64,000 bases of DNA from Histoplasma ohiense (lineage: Eukaryota; Ascomycota; Eurotiomycetes; Onygenales; Ajellomycetaceae). The notes beneath the pieces were generated by a model. That model was given only the letters and a program-made list of their open reading frames with translations. It had not been told where the DNA came from and searched no databases. Positions 1 through 10,964 of the stretch are shown here, in pieces (positions within the stretch are counted from its first letter, which is position 1; every line of letters begins with the position of its first letter). The position numbers were made by a program, and so were the translations under genes. The stretch is from positions 124,001 to 188,000 of the forward strand of contig JAEVHH010000004.1 of NCBI GenBank assembly GCA_017607445.1. The letters are read 5' to 3'.

Positions 1-240
1 GAAACTATACAAGTGCAAAGTGTGGGGTGGAAGAATCATTGAGAGCTATGCAGAAGAATTGTTAGAAACTACATGAGTGCAGAGTGTGGGGTGAGAGAAT
101 CATAGAGAACTATATGAAAGAATTGTTAGAGACTATATAAGCATGGAGCACAGAGCAGAAGAACATTGAGAGTTATATGAGATTACAATGACTAAAGTTG
201 ATTGCGTAAGTTAATTGCTAATGAATGCTAACCCGTCACA
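1..240 (-). repeat. Family A LTR, partial (A0)
   Basis: The block shows the 62-bp tandem units typical of the family A LTR and ends at 240 in ACCCGTCACA, the reverse complement of the LTR start TGTGACGGGT. It is not followed by the reverse-complemented polypurine tract (TTATCCCC), so 240 is the outer edge of the 5' LTR of a minus-strand element lying to the left, or of a solo LTR. The window start cuts it. Confidence 0.85.
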
Positions 241-1019
241 GATGCAGATCTTGAAGACATGAATAGCAGTATGAAACAGATGAGACAGACAGTCTTCACA
301 GCATATATTACAGTATGACAGCTCAATTCACTGTGAGTTGAGCACAGAAGCAGCTACATTTCTCAATGACAGATGAGAGATTTGAACTGAATATGTCTCA
401 CATATGTGATACTGAGCTTGACAGCATATAGAGCATGTACAGAATAATGCATTGAATTGAAACCATTCAAACACACTGAGAGGATGAGAATCCCCACACA
501 CTGAGCAGAGACACATTAAGTATATTAATGAACATATATAGATTGTAATAAACATAGAGAAGAGTATAAAGAATGTAAATACAGTAGAGAATATCTGTAA
601 AGAAAAGAATGAAGATTAATATCAGAACTGTACAGACCACAGAGAGCTATTCATGAATTTGATGAGATTCATGTGATATCACATGAGGTCATGTTACAGT
701 ATTTTTTTCAGGGAAAAAGTTGGTTTTTCTATAATATAAAGAGAGAAGTCTCTATTATAAGAATGACAGATGTATAAAATGTTTTTTCAAAGCTTTTCAG
801 AGTGCTATAGTTATTGAAGAGAATGATTATTCTTTGTACAGACAGCAGTATAATTCATCTATCTTCTTCAAATATACTATCAACAACAGTGAGATTATAA
901 TTGACAACTGATGAATTGTTTCATACAATCTCTATTTTATTCATATATATAAAGTTTATATAAACATTGAGATCTGCATCTCTGTTGAAGTCATTAAATA
1001 TATCAATAATATGTCTACA
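241..1019. other. AT-rich block, unassigned; possible LTR at 692-1019
   Basis: No gene is recognisable; the short frames here look like chance. The part from TGTTACAG (692) to GTCTACA (1019) begins TG and ends CA and has a TATATAAAG-like box near 945, so it could be an old LTR. I see neither a polypurine tract nor a primer site beside it, and no second copy in the window. Composition changes abruptly to about half GC after 1019. Confidence 0.3.
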
Positions 1020-1132
1020 AGGGCCTGGACTGCACTACCCTCTGTATCATTGATCTCATTATGTTCGCCCGAGGGATTAAACGGCGCGTTTTCAAGCTGG
1101 ATAAGCGAGCGCAAGCGAGCGATTGCGGCTTG

Positions 1133-1198
1133 TATACTAGTAAGGATATTTCAGTGTAAATTCTTAGCGTGGGACAAAACTTTTCGCAGCGGCCTCTG
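1133..1198. repeat. Half of a TA-flanked TIR element (MITE-like)
   Basis: About 66 bp match the right half of the complete unit at 5081-5337, including the terminal CAAAACTTTTCGCAGCGG and CTCTG followed by TA. No matching left terminus is visible upstream, so this copy is truncated. It lies in the 3' flank of the GT90 gene. Confidence 0.55.
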
Positions 1199-1467
1199 TA
1201 AACTCTCCCCGTATACCCACGCACACTCACCCAGAACCCAACAAATAAGGGAAAAGGAAAGAAAGGGAACAAAATGAAAAGTACTGCTGTTATGCTCCTT
1301 TAACTGTGATTCCACCATCCATCATTTGAAGTTGCGGAATCAAGCCGTTACAAGCCGCTTGATACAGCATGTTAAAGCCGCAATCACACGAGGCCGGCCG
1401 ACCTTGAGCCGGAGCTCAATTACAATAATTCAGACCAGGGCACAAACCATCTCCATTTATACACTAT

Positions 1468-2941
1468 CTATATCGGATGCGAAAGATCCATCATCTCTTT
1501 ACTTGGTAATAATAGAAAAGATTCGTACCGATATCCCCTTGCCGCTCTCAGCCCTCCTTGAACCTCTGGTTGGCTGTAATTACTGCTATGTGAGAACACC
1601 GTACCCCACCCGTTTATCAATTCTCTCCAATAACATGCATCCGCAGCCCTGGTTAGATATCGTTTGCGGAATACCTTGACACTGTTGTCTGCTATTCGCT
1701 TTGTTTGCTCCCTGTCCTGCAACAAGGCCTCCATCTTCTGCTCCAAGTCTGAAAAGTCTCGCTCTACCTCGACATAATTTTGATGCGGACCCTCCGCTTG
1801 GAGAAGGTAGTGGTGGTGCTGGATAAACTGCAATTTGTGGCTGACAACTACAGAGCGGCAGGCTTGTCGATATTTGAGGGATGAGGAAAAGGATCGGCCT
1901 AGGAATTACCGTCATTCAGCTTCTTCGCCTTGCCATTCCTTGCTGTGGGAACAAGTTGGGAACCCATAGAAATGAGAGCTAATTGCGCAACTAACCTTCG
2001 GCATGTGCAATGAACATATAACTGCAATGGTCCTCCATGCTGATCAGGTTTTTTTTACTACTCCACATAATCTCCTTCACATCGCCCCAGGTCTTCCCTC
2101 TTGCAACTTCCAGCAGTCTCCGTCTCATTTTGGGTGCATAATTTAAACTTCCTCTCCAGACAAGCTTCCTTTGTTTCAACGCCCAAGGGATCGCATCTTC
2201 TCGTTGTTCGATCTTTCTAACGACTTCGTCGTAAGTGCCAATAACGACACTTGGGTTATGCCATGCCCAAAAGCCAAAATCTGGCATCAGCCAAACAGAC
2301 TCCTCGCTTGCTTTCCTCCCAAGCACCCAAATAGGTTGGCCGCTGCCCTTGATATCATCCAACCTATCCTCGATCGAGAAAATAAATTCGATATCCGGCA
2401 AGCCGCGACGGTCTGCAGGAAGGGCTCGATAGATGGAGCTGAATATTCCAAGGATCTTGCGACGGTGGTCGTCCTGGGCTGCCCTTGTCTCAACCACATA
2501 AAGCTCACCCCCGTTTATCATTCCCCTTGCCATACCATTTCGCAAATTGATCATATTCAATTGTTTTTCTGTTAATCCGCCTAGGTGCTTCCAGTACTTC
2601 ACGGCGCGATTAACATCCTCAAACAATCCAGGGAAAGCAGCCCGGCATTGGTTCCCGCTGAGACCTTCGTTGCGATCATCTCGACCATATTGAAAGACCC
2701 ACTGCTGGGGCTCTGGCATGGTCCGTATGGGGTAGTCAATGGGTGCTAAGCAGGAGGTACAGTTGAAGGTGCTCGAGTATTCGCAGGTACAATGCCCGGC
2801 GGGAATGAGTTGGGTGATGATAGGGTGGACATTATCTTGGTCAGAGTTCATACCGAACCACGTGGTAAATACAAAGGCACCAAAAAGAACCACGAAGCAT
2901 GACAGGACCACCCGTGTGTACCATTTCTGTCGCAGCAACAT
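1468..2941 (-). CDS. GT90 / CAP10-domain glycosyltransferase, membrane-anchored
   Basis: Coding model complement(join(1468..1898,1996..2941)), 458 residues. Residues about 8-28 form a hydrophobic signal anchor after a short basic N-terminus, as in Golgi type II glycosyltransferases. The CAP10/GT90 region (roughly 100-430) shows PDFGFW near 220-225, IPW near 251-253, WRG near 262-264, MEDHC near 302 and, across the splice junction, EG-RSFSSSLKYRQACRSV. The 97-bp intron (1899-1995) has donor GTTAGT and acceptor CCTAG and restores the family motif exactly. The family transfers sugars such as xylose or glucose in the secretory pathway; the substrate here is unknown. The frame stays open to 3082, which would give 505 residues, but I chose the ATG at 2941 because it puts the anchor at the N-terminus. 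No premature stop is seen. GC content is normal, unlike the flanking repeats. Confidence 0.85.
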
Positions 2942-4270
2942 GCTTGATATATCGATCAAAAGGACTTGATAAGGGGCACCTTTCCGGAGTCCAATCGGTC
3001 GACACGAAGAATGTCCTGCTGTGCACCGATAAATGTGGCGCAGCTCGCGTGGAGGAAGTTTTATGCGCACAGCGAGGTCCAAAAAATTCGCTCTTGGTGG
3101 GAGAGGAGAGGTTTTTTTGGATGAGAATTATTACAGACATCATGGCAGGGCCAGGCAGGATTCCAGATATGTATGACCTGGTAGACAGTTTGGGAAGTCC
3201 GAAAAAGTTCAAGCTCATCCATCTCCCCTAGCTACCTGTTTGGATTGTATTGAGGGAATGATAATAATAATCATCATAAAACCTTTCTGGTTCGGGCACT
3301 TTAATCCAGGCTCCAGAATTAATCGAAAAGACGTAGGCTAGTCTCAGCGGCGTGAATTTGCGGCATTCGGATGGCTTTCGAGAACTCCGTCTGACGGAGC
3401 AACCGAGAGCCAACCCGAAGGTATTATTGAAGTCCCGGTTCAGAAGTGAAATTTTGAAACAAGGGATCAGCATTGCTTCTAGAAAATCGAGTGAACTCAA
3501 TAAGGACATAGGCTGTGTTTACACGCAGGAGGAAAATCAAGGAAGTAAAAAAAAAGTAGAAGGACAACGAGAGTCGATCATTCTCACTCATGTATGTCTT
3601 TGCAGAGGCCAATAGCACTGTGCCTGCCAAACTCAACTTCGGTACACAGTACATGATTTATTATGATTTAACTCGAGACAAGCGCCGTAGATGCACTTCA
3701 CTCCAGACAAATAATTGCAATTATAGTTCAAGTTATAGGGGCTGCGAGAAGATACAATATCTGGCTTTTCCAACGATTGGCTGAGAAGAGGAAGTACAAA
3801 AAAACCTGCGGTTTTCATCGGCGATAATCCAATATTTTGGCTCGTCTGTTGAAATACTGGCGTTTTCGTACAGTATCCTGTCAGGGTACAGTTCGGCTCA
3901 CCGCTCTTGCCGCAGAGCATGTGGGGCAAAAGAGCTCAATCACCACCGGCGCCATGCTGGTGGTAGTGGAGGGGACGAGCCAATCCAAACCCCCCAACAT
4001 ACACAGCCGCGTACTCCCAGACAACAATCATCAGTTTTGTGCTCAGCATCGTTAGTCAACGATAGTGCGCGGAAGGGGAATCCTGAAGCAACGCCAATGC
4101 TGACACAATTTCGACTTTCCAGCTTCCATGATGGGCAGCTGAGGCACATATGTGCGGTGCGCTAGTCCGTAATAGATAGCCTAAAGGCAACAAAATGCCG
4201 GGGTGGATTTCACTGACATAATCCACAAGCGAGTCGGCCACACAAGCAAGTTGGCCACTTTTCATCATTT
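2942..4270. other. Upstream flank of the GT90 gene, no gene recognised
   Basis: The composition is gene-like, about half GC. The short open frames on both strands have no recognisable domain, and none shows a convincing start with introns. The part next to 2941 presumably holds the GT90 promoter and 5' leader. A diverged gene remnant cannot be excluded. Confidence 0.4.
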
Positions 4271-4407
4271 TGCATCTTTATAATCAAATAACGTAATCTA
4301 TAAGCGAACTGTGGGATGGTTAATCCTTCTCATTGTGCGATCGCTAGCTAACTATATAGGGGTAATCACGTGCGGTGGAGGGCCGCCTGGGCAACTAGTG
4401 CCCAACA
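4270..4407 (-). repeat. Possible copia 3' LTR, partial
   Basis: On the minus strand a G-rich tract (4408-4416) is followed by TGTTGGGCACTAGTTGCCC, as expected for a polypurine tract and LTR start downstream of the copia RNase H end at 4506. The far end of the LTR is not defined; 4270 is a guess from the change in composition. Confidence 0.45.
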
Positions 4408-4505
4408 CCCCCCCCACACGCCAACATGTGTGATGTGTTCCTACAAATCTTCCATGCTAGCTATCTCAACTTGAATCATCCCAAAATCATGCTACATACA
4501 GAAAT

Positions 4506-4748
4506 TTAATCATTCTCACTGTTATCAGTGAAATGTTCTAGTAAATCAATGAAATGTCTAAATGCTACTGTGCTCAGAGGTTTGGTTAATCCATCTGCTA
4601 TCATATTCTCAGTGGGAATGTGTTTAATAGAAATAACATCTTCATTCAATTGTGTGTGAGAATAGTGAAAGTGAGTGTTGATATGCTTGCTGCACATCAT
4701 AATCATGGCAATGATAGCTAGATTGATTGAATCTTTATTATCTGCTCT
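4506..4748 (-). pseudogene. Ty1/copia pol fragment, C-terminal RNase H
   Basis: About 80 codons read as the end of a copia polyprotein: DNKDS, then SKHINTHFHYSH, then IPTENMIADGLTKPL, then FRHFIDLL and a stop at 4506. This is the usual copia RNase H tail (SKHID, then ADGLTK, then F-x-F). The upstream part is lost because the hAT-like element begins at 4749. No integrase or reverse transcriptase part is seen nearby, so this is a dead remnant. Confidence 0.85.
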
Positions 4749-5080
4749 TAGGCTGGCTGGTGGGACCATGAATTTCATGTTTGATTTGATTTGATTTGGT
4801 CCCAGTCCATTTCTTGGCGTGATTTTCAGTGGAATCAGAATCAGAATGAGAGTGTAAAGTGACTAGAATTATTAGAACATGAGTGAAATGAGACTAATAA
4901 ATCTTGATATTTCATGTAAAGTGACTGACTATCAAAAATAAGAACATGATCTGGGACTGACTATGATTTTGACTGAGGTTTGGTCCCATTCTGATGATTA
5001 TATAATACATATCTTAGATATCAATCTGATGATATGATTGGTGGAGATATCACCCCTATCTAGTGCTGTCAACCAATCTA

Positions 5081-5337
5081 CAGATGCTCCTGCGAAAAGT
5101 TTTGACTTGCGCTAATACTTTAAGCTGAAATGCTGATACCGGCATTAAGTGTTGTGTTGCATCTCTTAATGAAAAGGAGAGGGAGTCCCAGGGGGCTTAT
5201 AGAGGCCAACACCCCTAGCCTACCCACTAGCTCAGTCTCTAAATTCCAGGTGGTGTGGCCTGGAGATACAATACACTAGTAAGGATATTTCAAGGTAAAT
5301 TCTTAGCATGAGACAAAACTTTTCGCAGCGGCATCTG
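5081..5337. mobile_element. TA-flanked TIR element (Tc1/mariner-type MITE)
   Basis: A 257-bp unit starts CAGATGCTCCTGCGAAAAG and ends with the imperfect inverse, TTTTCGCAGCGGCATCTG. It is flanked by TA on both sides, and the other hAT-like copies are continuous across this site, so the insertion is clear. There is no coding capacity. TA duplication suggests mobilisation by a Tc1/mariner/pogo-type transposase. Confidence 0.8.
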
Positions 5338-5339
5338 TA

Positions 5340-5795
5340 TTGCTGCAAGCTATCCCTCGCTGCTAAGCTATCCCTCGCTGCTAAGCTATCGCCGCTGCCA
5401 ATCTATCCCTCACTGCTAAGCTATCCCTCGCTGCTAAGCTATCACTGCCAATCTATCGCTGCTAATCTATCGCTGCCAACCTATCTACCGCGGCGAATCT
5501 ATCTATCGCTGCCAATTTATCTACCACTGCCAATCTATCTATCGCTGCCAATCTATCGCTGCTAATCTATCGCTGCTAATCTATTGCTGCTGCCAATCTA
5601 TCTATCACTGCTAATCTATTGCTGCTAATCTATCACTGCTAATCTATCGCTGCTAATCTATCGCTGCCAACCTATCTACCGCGGCGAATCTATCTATTGC
5701 TGCCAATCAACCTACCTACCACTGCCAATCTATCTATCGCTGCCAATCTATCGCTGCCAACCTATCTACTGCAGTGAATCTATCTATCACTATCA
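5340..5795. repeat. Minisatellite inside h1
   Basis: Tandem variants of a 14-bp unit AATCTATCGCTGCT and an 18-bp unit GCTATCCCTCGCTGCTAA, interspersed with ACCTATCTACCGCGGCG. Long open frames through it are by-products of the repeat. CpG is well kept here compared with the old copy at 32484-32927. Confidence 0.9.
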
Positions 5796-6117
5796 TTACT
5801 AGTTCAAAATAGAACTAGAGCATAAATACACTAAACTTCTTTTGATAGGTAATGATTTTTGGTAACACTCATAGCATTATATCATCTATATAGGATAAAT
5901 CATGATCCCATTTGATCCCATTTTAACAAAATGGGACCAAATGAGACCAGAATCAGTAATTTATAAGAAGAACATGACCTGAGACTAGATTTATAATATA
6001 AACAGTGTAAAGTGACTAATTTAAGAAACACTATATGAGACCAGGACTAAGAAATTTGATAATGGGACTGGAGAAATATTTAGTCCCAGTCCCATGCATG
6101 GTCACACAGCCAGTCTA

Positions 6118-6175
6118 GATGCAGGAGAGGAGTTGGTTGCATAAGTTAACTACTAACAGATGCTAACCTGTCATA
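6118..6175 (-). repeat. Family A LTR terminal scrap
   Basis: GATGCAGGAGAGGAGTTGG through GCTAACCTGTCATA matches the outermost 58 bp of the family A LTR. It abuts the hAT-like terminus directly. The rest of the LTR is missing, so this is a rearranged junction. Confidence 0.75.
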
Positions 6176-7503
6176 CAAGTTGTGTGCAATGAATGGGAGA
6201 AGAGAGAGGGGTGAAGAGGGATGCTGGAGTTGTTTTCTCATTTTTCAAGGACAGCACTAGCTGATCCCTGGTAACTAAATAGAACAGAAACTGAAGCAAA
6301 AGCAATTGGCTGGAAAGAGGTTTTTAGTTCAGTGGAATAGCTACATGGTTTTCCTTCAATGTAACATAGATTTCCCATATACTATATAGGTTCGACAGTG
6401 TATGAATAAATAAATAAATATATTATATATATGGCATTCTGAAATACAGGTTAAATACAAGCCATGAGATATTTGTCACTAAGGTCCGCCGCAACTAACT
6501 CTAAGATCAAGCTTGAACCCCACTGTATTGAATACAGAGCATTGCCTCTCAATGCATTAGTCAAATGAATAATCTTTCTTCTCTTTCAATCACGCTTGTT
6601 AAGACGCCACAGATGTGAAAAGATCATGGACTTCAAAAACGGTAGTTAGTGTGGAGTAACCAGCACGAGTGTCTAGAACGTTTTACCTCGTAGTATCGCC
6701 AATAAGGGGTACACTTCGCATTGGCTGGTTTGTTGGCATGTATTTAAGTAGCTTTGAGTCGCAATAAGGACGGCGGACATTGAATCCAAGGAATAGCCAA
6801 GACCCACAGAGTTCGCGTTTTATTCGCCGCAGATTGAAGGGATGTGAGCATTGAGAAGCTTCTTTAACTGGAGTGAGGACACAAAATACGAGTGAAATTG
6901 AATTCGCTTAGTTGCCTATTTGGTAATACGGCATCACAAATCTTCGGGGTTGAGAGGATCTGTTTTCGAGGAATTAGTGAGCATGATATCAGAGCTACAT
7001 GTAAATTCAAATCATATGTGAGTATATAATGCCTTTTTCCATCAGAATTCGATTCAAAACTAAAAGGTAGATCGGTCAGTTGCTCGAGCTCTTTCTCGTC
7101 AGGAAAAGCACATGTTTATATGAGTTGGGAATATATAAACACGCATCACCAGCCATCCAAGGAAGACTGCACCTGGATCGGCAAAAGTAAAGGAACTTTT
7201 TGCCGACTCTGCAAATGCGTCATGTTAGTCGTATCTAAAATTCGGGGTTGGCGATAACTTTGTCTCGAGTTTTTAAGCCCTGGGATCAATTAAATACCAC
7301 ACTTTCCTAATCATGCTGTCAGTTATAAATATGTTGGTTTCGGTGAATAAGCGGCCGACATGCAATACTAACGATGGCGTATAGGATCATTATCGGTGTG
7401 TCATGCCATGTCAACTAGTTTCCAGGACACAGGTATTCGGACTCCTCAAATGATATTCGACATAGTCTGGGCATTTTACCAGAGGAAACAGCCTCGACCG
7501 CTT
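6176..7503. other. Intergenic, no gene recognised
   Basis: Mixed composition, moderately AT-rich up to about 6480 and then closer to genic. I see no convincing coding region, RNA gene or repeat shared with the rest of the window. The right part lies downstream of the transcription factor stop at 7504 and may include its 3' UTR. Confidence 0.4.
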
Positions 7504-10364
7504 TTAGCGATATTGCTCATACTGGACATCCAATAAAGGACCCAACATGTCAAAAAAGTCCTGCCCACCCGACCACCCCAGCTGATTTGGGCCTAAGCCA
7601 GCGAAGCTCATCAGAGGATCCTGATGAAAGGAGCTTTGCTCGAAAATTCCATTGGTTGGATTGACAGGCTGATAAGCGCTTGGTTCGCCAGTTGCTGCAG
7701 GGACACTTGATGAGTTTTGTAAATTGTAATCTGGCTTCGGGGTCACCATAGGTTCAGTATCTGCTGAGTCGGCAGGTGGGTCGTAAGAGCTAGGGTTAGA
7801 GGTGGTAGGAATATCTGCGGTAGCTCCATCTTGGCGTTGTGATGGAGTATTACCGGGAGTCATATTCTCGCTCTGGTAATTCTCATTTCTTATGGCTCTC
7901 ATTACCCGACTTCGAAGACTTGTTGCTAACGCCGAGAGAAGTTCACCAAACCGGTTGCTCAAGTGAACGTCATCCACTACACATGTACAAAGCGCATCTG
8001 CGGTACGCTCAACTAACTCGAGCGAGACCACAGTTTCTTCATCCTTATCTCCAAGGGCAAATGCCTGAACCAATTGAAATTAGTTTCTCGAATACAAAAT
8101 TGGAACGCCCATCCAATGGTGTGTTAATCACATACCTTCAAACAAAACATCGCTCCTGCGAGGATCCTCGAATAGGTTCGTATGGGAACATGTCGTAGGT
8201 GATCGTTGGGCACGAGATCGTCCACGACTGTTTGCAGAATGGAGCGAGCGGCAAGAACCACTTCCATAAAATATTCACTATTTCCTTCGGAGGTATTAAG
8301 CACCGATGAAACTCGCATATCTGTACCGTCACTGGTAACGCGGCTACGGTGCTCAATAATAGCTTGAAGAGCTACGCTGTTGATGGACACTCGAACATAT
8401 CCATACTCTATCGAAAGTATGGCCCGCATCGGTTTTGAGACTGTCCACAAACAACGTTAGATCATAATGTACATGACAGAAGCCTTTTGACAATGCCTGC
8501 AAATCAACTTACGTTTTGCTCGATCAAACTCCATCTGCCACTCCCTGAGCAAAGGGTTGAGAATACGAAGAATTGCAAGATATTCACCACTTCGAACCAT
8601 CTCCTTTGTTCTCTCTCGAGAAGTAAACAGAAGCTCGTTTCCTCGTTTCATGAGCGACGCAACTCCTATCCAACATCGAATAGTATCACCATGCTTCAGA
8701 CTAGCCTCATGGTGGCTTACAGATACCGATGTCAGATTTTTCCACCCTACAATTGTGAGCATTTGATCAAAATTCGATAGGTCGAAAGAAATGAGACTCT
8801 TACCTAGCCTTCCCGAGGTCTGGGTGAGATATACCCAAAGTAAATGCTGTACGCGATATGCTCGCTGGCTCGAGGACGGGTCGTTCCATATATCCCGGCG
8901 TGATTCCCGAGCTCCTATGGTTGTGTTATCATATTCATCGAAGATACCAAGCTCAACCGCAAGCGCCAGCGCATTCCCCAGCATGGACCAGCACATCCGA
9001 TCCGATCTCCAAACAGGTTCGAGCCAGTCAATCCGAATGCGGCCACCAATTCCGGCAGTGCTGGCCCGGGTCCGTCGGACCTCATCTTTCACAATTATGC
9101 TGTCTCCGTCATCACCAGCTGGAACATTCAGGGAGCGAGGATGCCATTCAGATAGCAAAAGCAAAGCTTCACATGTCCCCAAGGTGCGAAGACTTCCAAA
9201 GGTCGATCCAGCAAGAGCGGACTCAGCAGCTTGGCCGGAAAAATCAGTTGAGGAACCGTTATCATGGGTAGCACCAGCGAACTGTTCTTGGCCAAATATC
9301 ATGCGAGAAATCATTCCCTGTAGATGTTGCCATAGGCGTTCGTGAACCATATAAGACCTAGAAATCGATCCGGGACCCGAGAGCTTCATGTACCGAGAGG
9401 CCAGCATCAATATTGTGACAGCAAGAATGGGTTCTTCGACCAGCAAGGTTGGATGCATGGATGGGTCCTGAAAGGAGGAAGACGAAACAGGGGTAAATGG
9501 CGCGAGGTAAGCATGAAAATAGTTGACGAGGTCCATGGCTTCCTCCGCAGTAAAAAGGCCTGTTCGAACAAAACGCAAATTCGACCAAGGTTGGCGGGGA
9601 TCGTCGGTCCCAGAGCTGTGCTTCCTTGATGAAGTCACAGATGGCCGCAAGGGCCCGCTGGTAGTTTCGGAAGGTTTTGCAGATGTTGCGGTGCCAGGTA
9701 CAATTCCCCGCTCTCGTTCGCTATGTCTCCCTGCTTCCCAAAGAAGCTTTAGGGCGTCATGGGAAGTGTAGGCAGCGTCACGAAGGAGGGCTGCTACTGT
9801 TTTCTCACCACCATACGAGCCACTTTGGGGTCGATAATCGCCGGATGTCATCTGTCGTATGATATCCTGAGGTATTCTGATTTGACTACCATTACCACCC
9901 CGTGTTGCAAGAGAATTGGCCTCTGGGTTAAACTCATCGAGGATTCTGCCATACGGACTAGCAAGAGGACTAGGTCGCTCAGACTGAGGCAGATAACCCT
10001 CTGCTGGCTGTTGAGTAGTTTGTCGAGAAATTCCTGATGTTGTCGATGCCTTCCTTTTTCCTCTAGTAGCGGAGAAATGACAGAATTTCCGTTCCCGCCG
10101 GCATCTTCCACATGGGCCATCATGAGGGGAGTCAACGGATCCCAGGTCGCAACGAACTCTGCGTTCGCGACAGGGAATGCAAGCCTATAAATAAACATAT
10201 CAGGCTATTCATATAAATTCCAAAAACCATTACGTAGAAGCATGTTATGACAGTAGAGATGAACAAAAACAGGGCAAAATGCTGATGGCATTCTCATTCA
10301 ACTCCGTCTCAGAGGGTCATACCTGATAAGCCCGCTTGTGGACACGAGCCGGAGCGGTAGACAT
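7504..10364 (-). CDS. Zn2Cys6 fungal-specific transcription factor
   Basis: Coding model complement(join(7504..8064,8136..8440,8513..10184,10323..10364)), 859 residues. Exon 1 codes for only 14 residues. The binuclear zinc cluster starts right after the first intron, with cysteines 16, 19, 26, 39, 42 and 49 (C-x2-C-x6-C-x12-C-x2-C-x6-C), followed by the basic stretch RGKRK. A Ser/Pro/Gln-rich linker leads to the fungal TF middle homology region from about residue 218 (RTGLFTAEEAMDLV, then LAPFTP) to about 560. The C-terminal exon is Ser/Pro/Asn-rich, as in activation domains. Introns: 8065-8135 (GTATGT/CAG), 8441-8512 (GTAAGT, branch CTAAC, CAG), 10185-10322 (GTATGA/TAG). The start sits in a GGCCATGTC context. 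The layout resembles the Aro80/War1-like group, but the regulon cannot be read from the sequence. There is no sign of decay, although family B sequence begins about 240 bp upstream of the start. Confidence 0.9.
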
Positions 10365-10600
10365 GGCCGACTAACCGATGTACGGCGCCGGATTGTCGCC
10401 AGCACTCAAAAAGGGAAGAAATTACAAGATCGAACAGCAGATGTGGCCGATATCCCTCAAACGCCTCTGGTTGAAGGCAACCAGCGGGAGCACTTGACTG
10501 AGTGGTCACGGGACTCTACTACTAGGTAACGTAATCAACCACCCAACGCCCGCCATTTTTCATTATTATAAAAACAGAGTGAATTTACATCTGCAATAGT
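10365..10600. promoter_or_regulatory. Upstream region of the transcription factor gene
   Basis: This is the only non-repeat DNA between the TF start codon and the TE nest. Composition falls to AT-rich after about 10550. No specific operator can be named. The regulatory region is therefore short or extends into transposon sequence. Confidence 0.4.
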
Positions 10601-10857
10601 TAAATTTAATGATGACATTTAAAAATATATATAGTTGCAACAACACAAAACTTGACTCAAAATGGAAAATACAACCACACAATCAAAACTTCAAATTTTG
10701 TAATAAAAATTGCATAGAAGAATACAGTGTACTTTGTTTAATAAATTAATATATTCTTTTTAAATAAAAAATCATTGATAGTGATGTTAATGATAATTTT
10801 GTTAGAAGTATGATTTTTGATATAGAAGTTAAAGAAAAAAGATTCAGAGATTATATC
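10600..10857 (+). mobile_element. Old family B element fragment, segment 1 (B0)
   Basis: From about 10618 (GTTGCAACAACACAAAAC) the sequence matches family B between the antisense gene and the 3' LTR (compare 61080-61300, same orientation). It is interrupted at 10858 by A2, resumes at 23195 and again at 41841. The left boundary is blurred and the gag-pol part is missing. Confidence 0.75.
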
Positions 10858-10964
10858 TGTGATGGGTTAGCACCCGTTAGTAATCAACTTACGCAACCAA
10901 CTCCCCTCCTGCACCTGCTCGTTCCTGGTTGCTGTGACCTCGCATAACCCTCGATGTTCTTCCA
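10858..10964 (+). repeat. A2 5' LTR, first piece
   Basis: Begins TGTGATGGGTTAG and stops at the target TTCCA, where A1 enters. The remaining 427 bp lie at 17193-17619; together they make 534 bp, equal to the 3' LTR. Confidence 0.92.

Larger units (their letters stand above)
4749..6117 (+). mobile_element. hAT-like non-autonomous element, copy h1
   Basis: It begins TAGGCTGGCTGG (family form TAGACTGGCTG) and ends CAGCCAGTCTA. The 5' part carries TTGATTTGATTTGATTTGG and GGTCCCAG. The middle is a minisatellite (5340-5795), and the 3' part has a GGTCCC-rich stem. Other copies have perfect 8-bp TSDs, which suggests the hAT superfamily. No transposase is present. This copy carries a TA-flanked insertion (5081-5337), and its two flanks do not match (TCTGCTCT against GATGCAGG). 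Confidence 0.8.

Noticed and set aside
328..555. Minus-strand Cys/Ile-rich frame of 75 codons
   Set aside because: AT-rich block without other coding features; the frame has no recognisable motif and no splice context.
1863..1995. Two-intron model for the GT90 junction (exon 1910-1942)
   Set aside because: The splice sites are possible, but the encoded residues do not fit the family. The single 97-bp intron gives the expected SFSSSLKYRQACRSV stretch.
2171..2575. Plus-strand frame opposite the GT90 gene
   Set aside because: Shadow of the GT90 coding strand; no domain or splice signals of its own.
3633..3929. Minus-strand Cys-containing frame that might be a small secreted protein
   Set aside because: No signal peptide, and the Cys spacing matches no known chitin-binding or effector pattern I can name. 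It is probably chance in the intergenic region.
5308..5565. Open frame rich in Leu/Ser/Tyr, also 23858-24076, 32465-32785 and 43726-43968 (minus)
   Set aside because: Translation of the minisatellite. It follows the tandem unit, has no non-repeat part, and appears in either strand depending on element orientation.
6380..6530. Possible tRNA because of GGTTCGA and TTGAACCCC-like words
   Set aside because: No acceptor stem or anticodon arm can be drawn around either word.
8791..9345. Plus-strand frames over 7839-10037
   Set aside because: They lie opposite the exons of the transcription factor, which has a complete domain structure and good introns on the minus strand.
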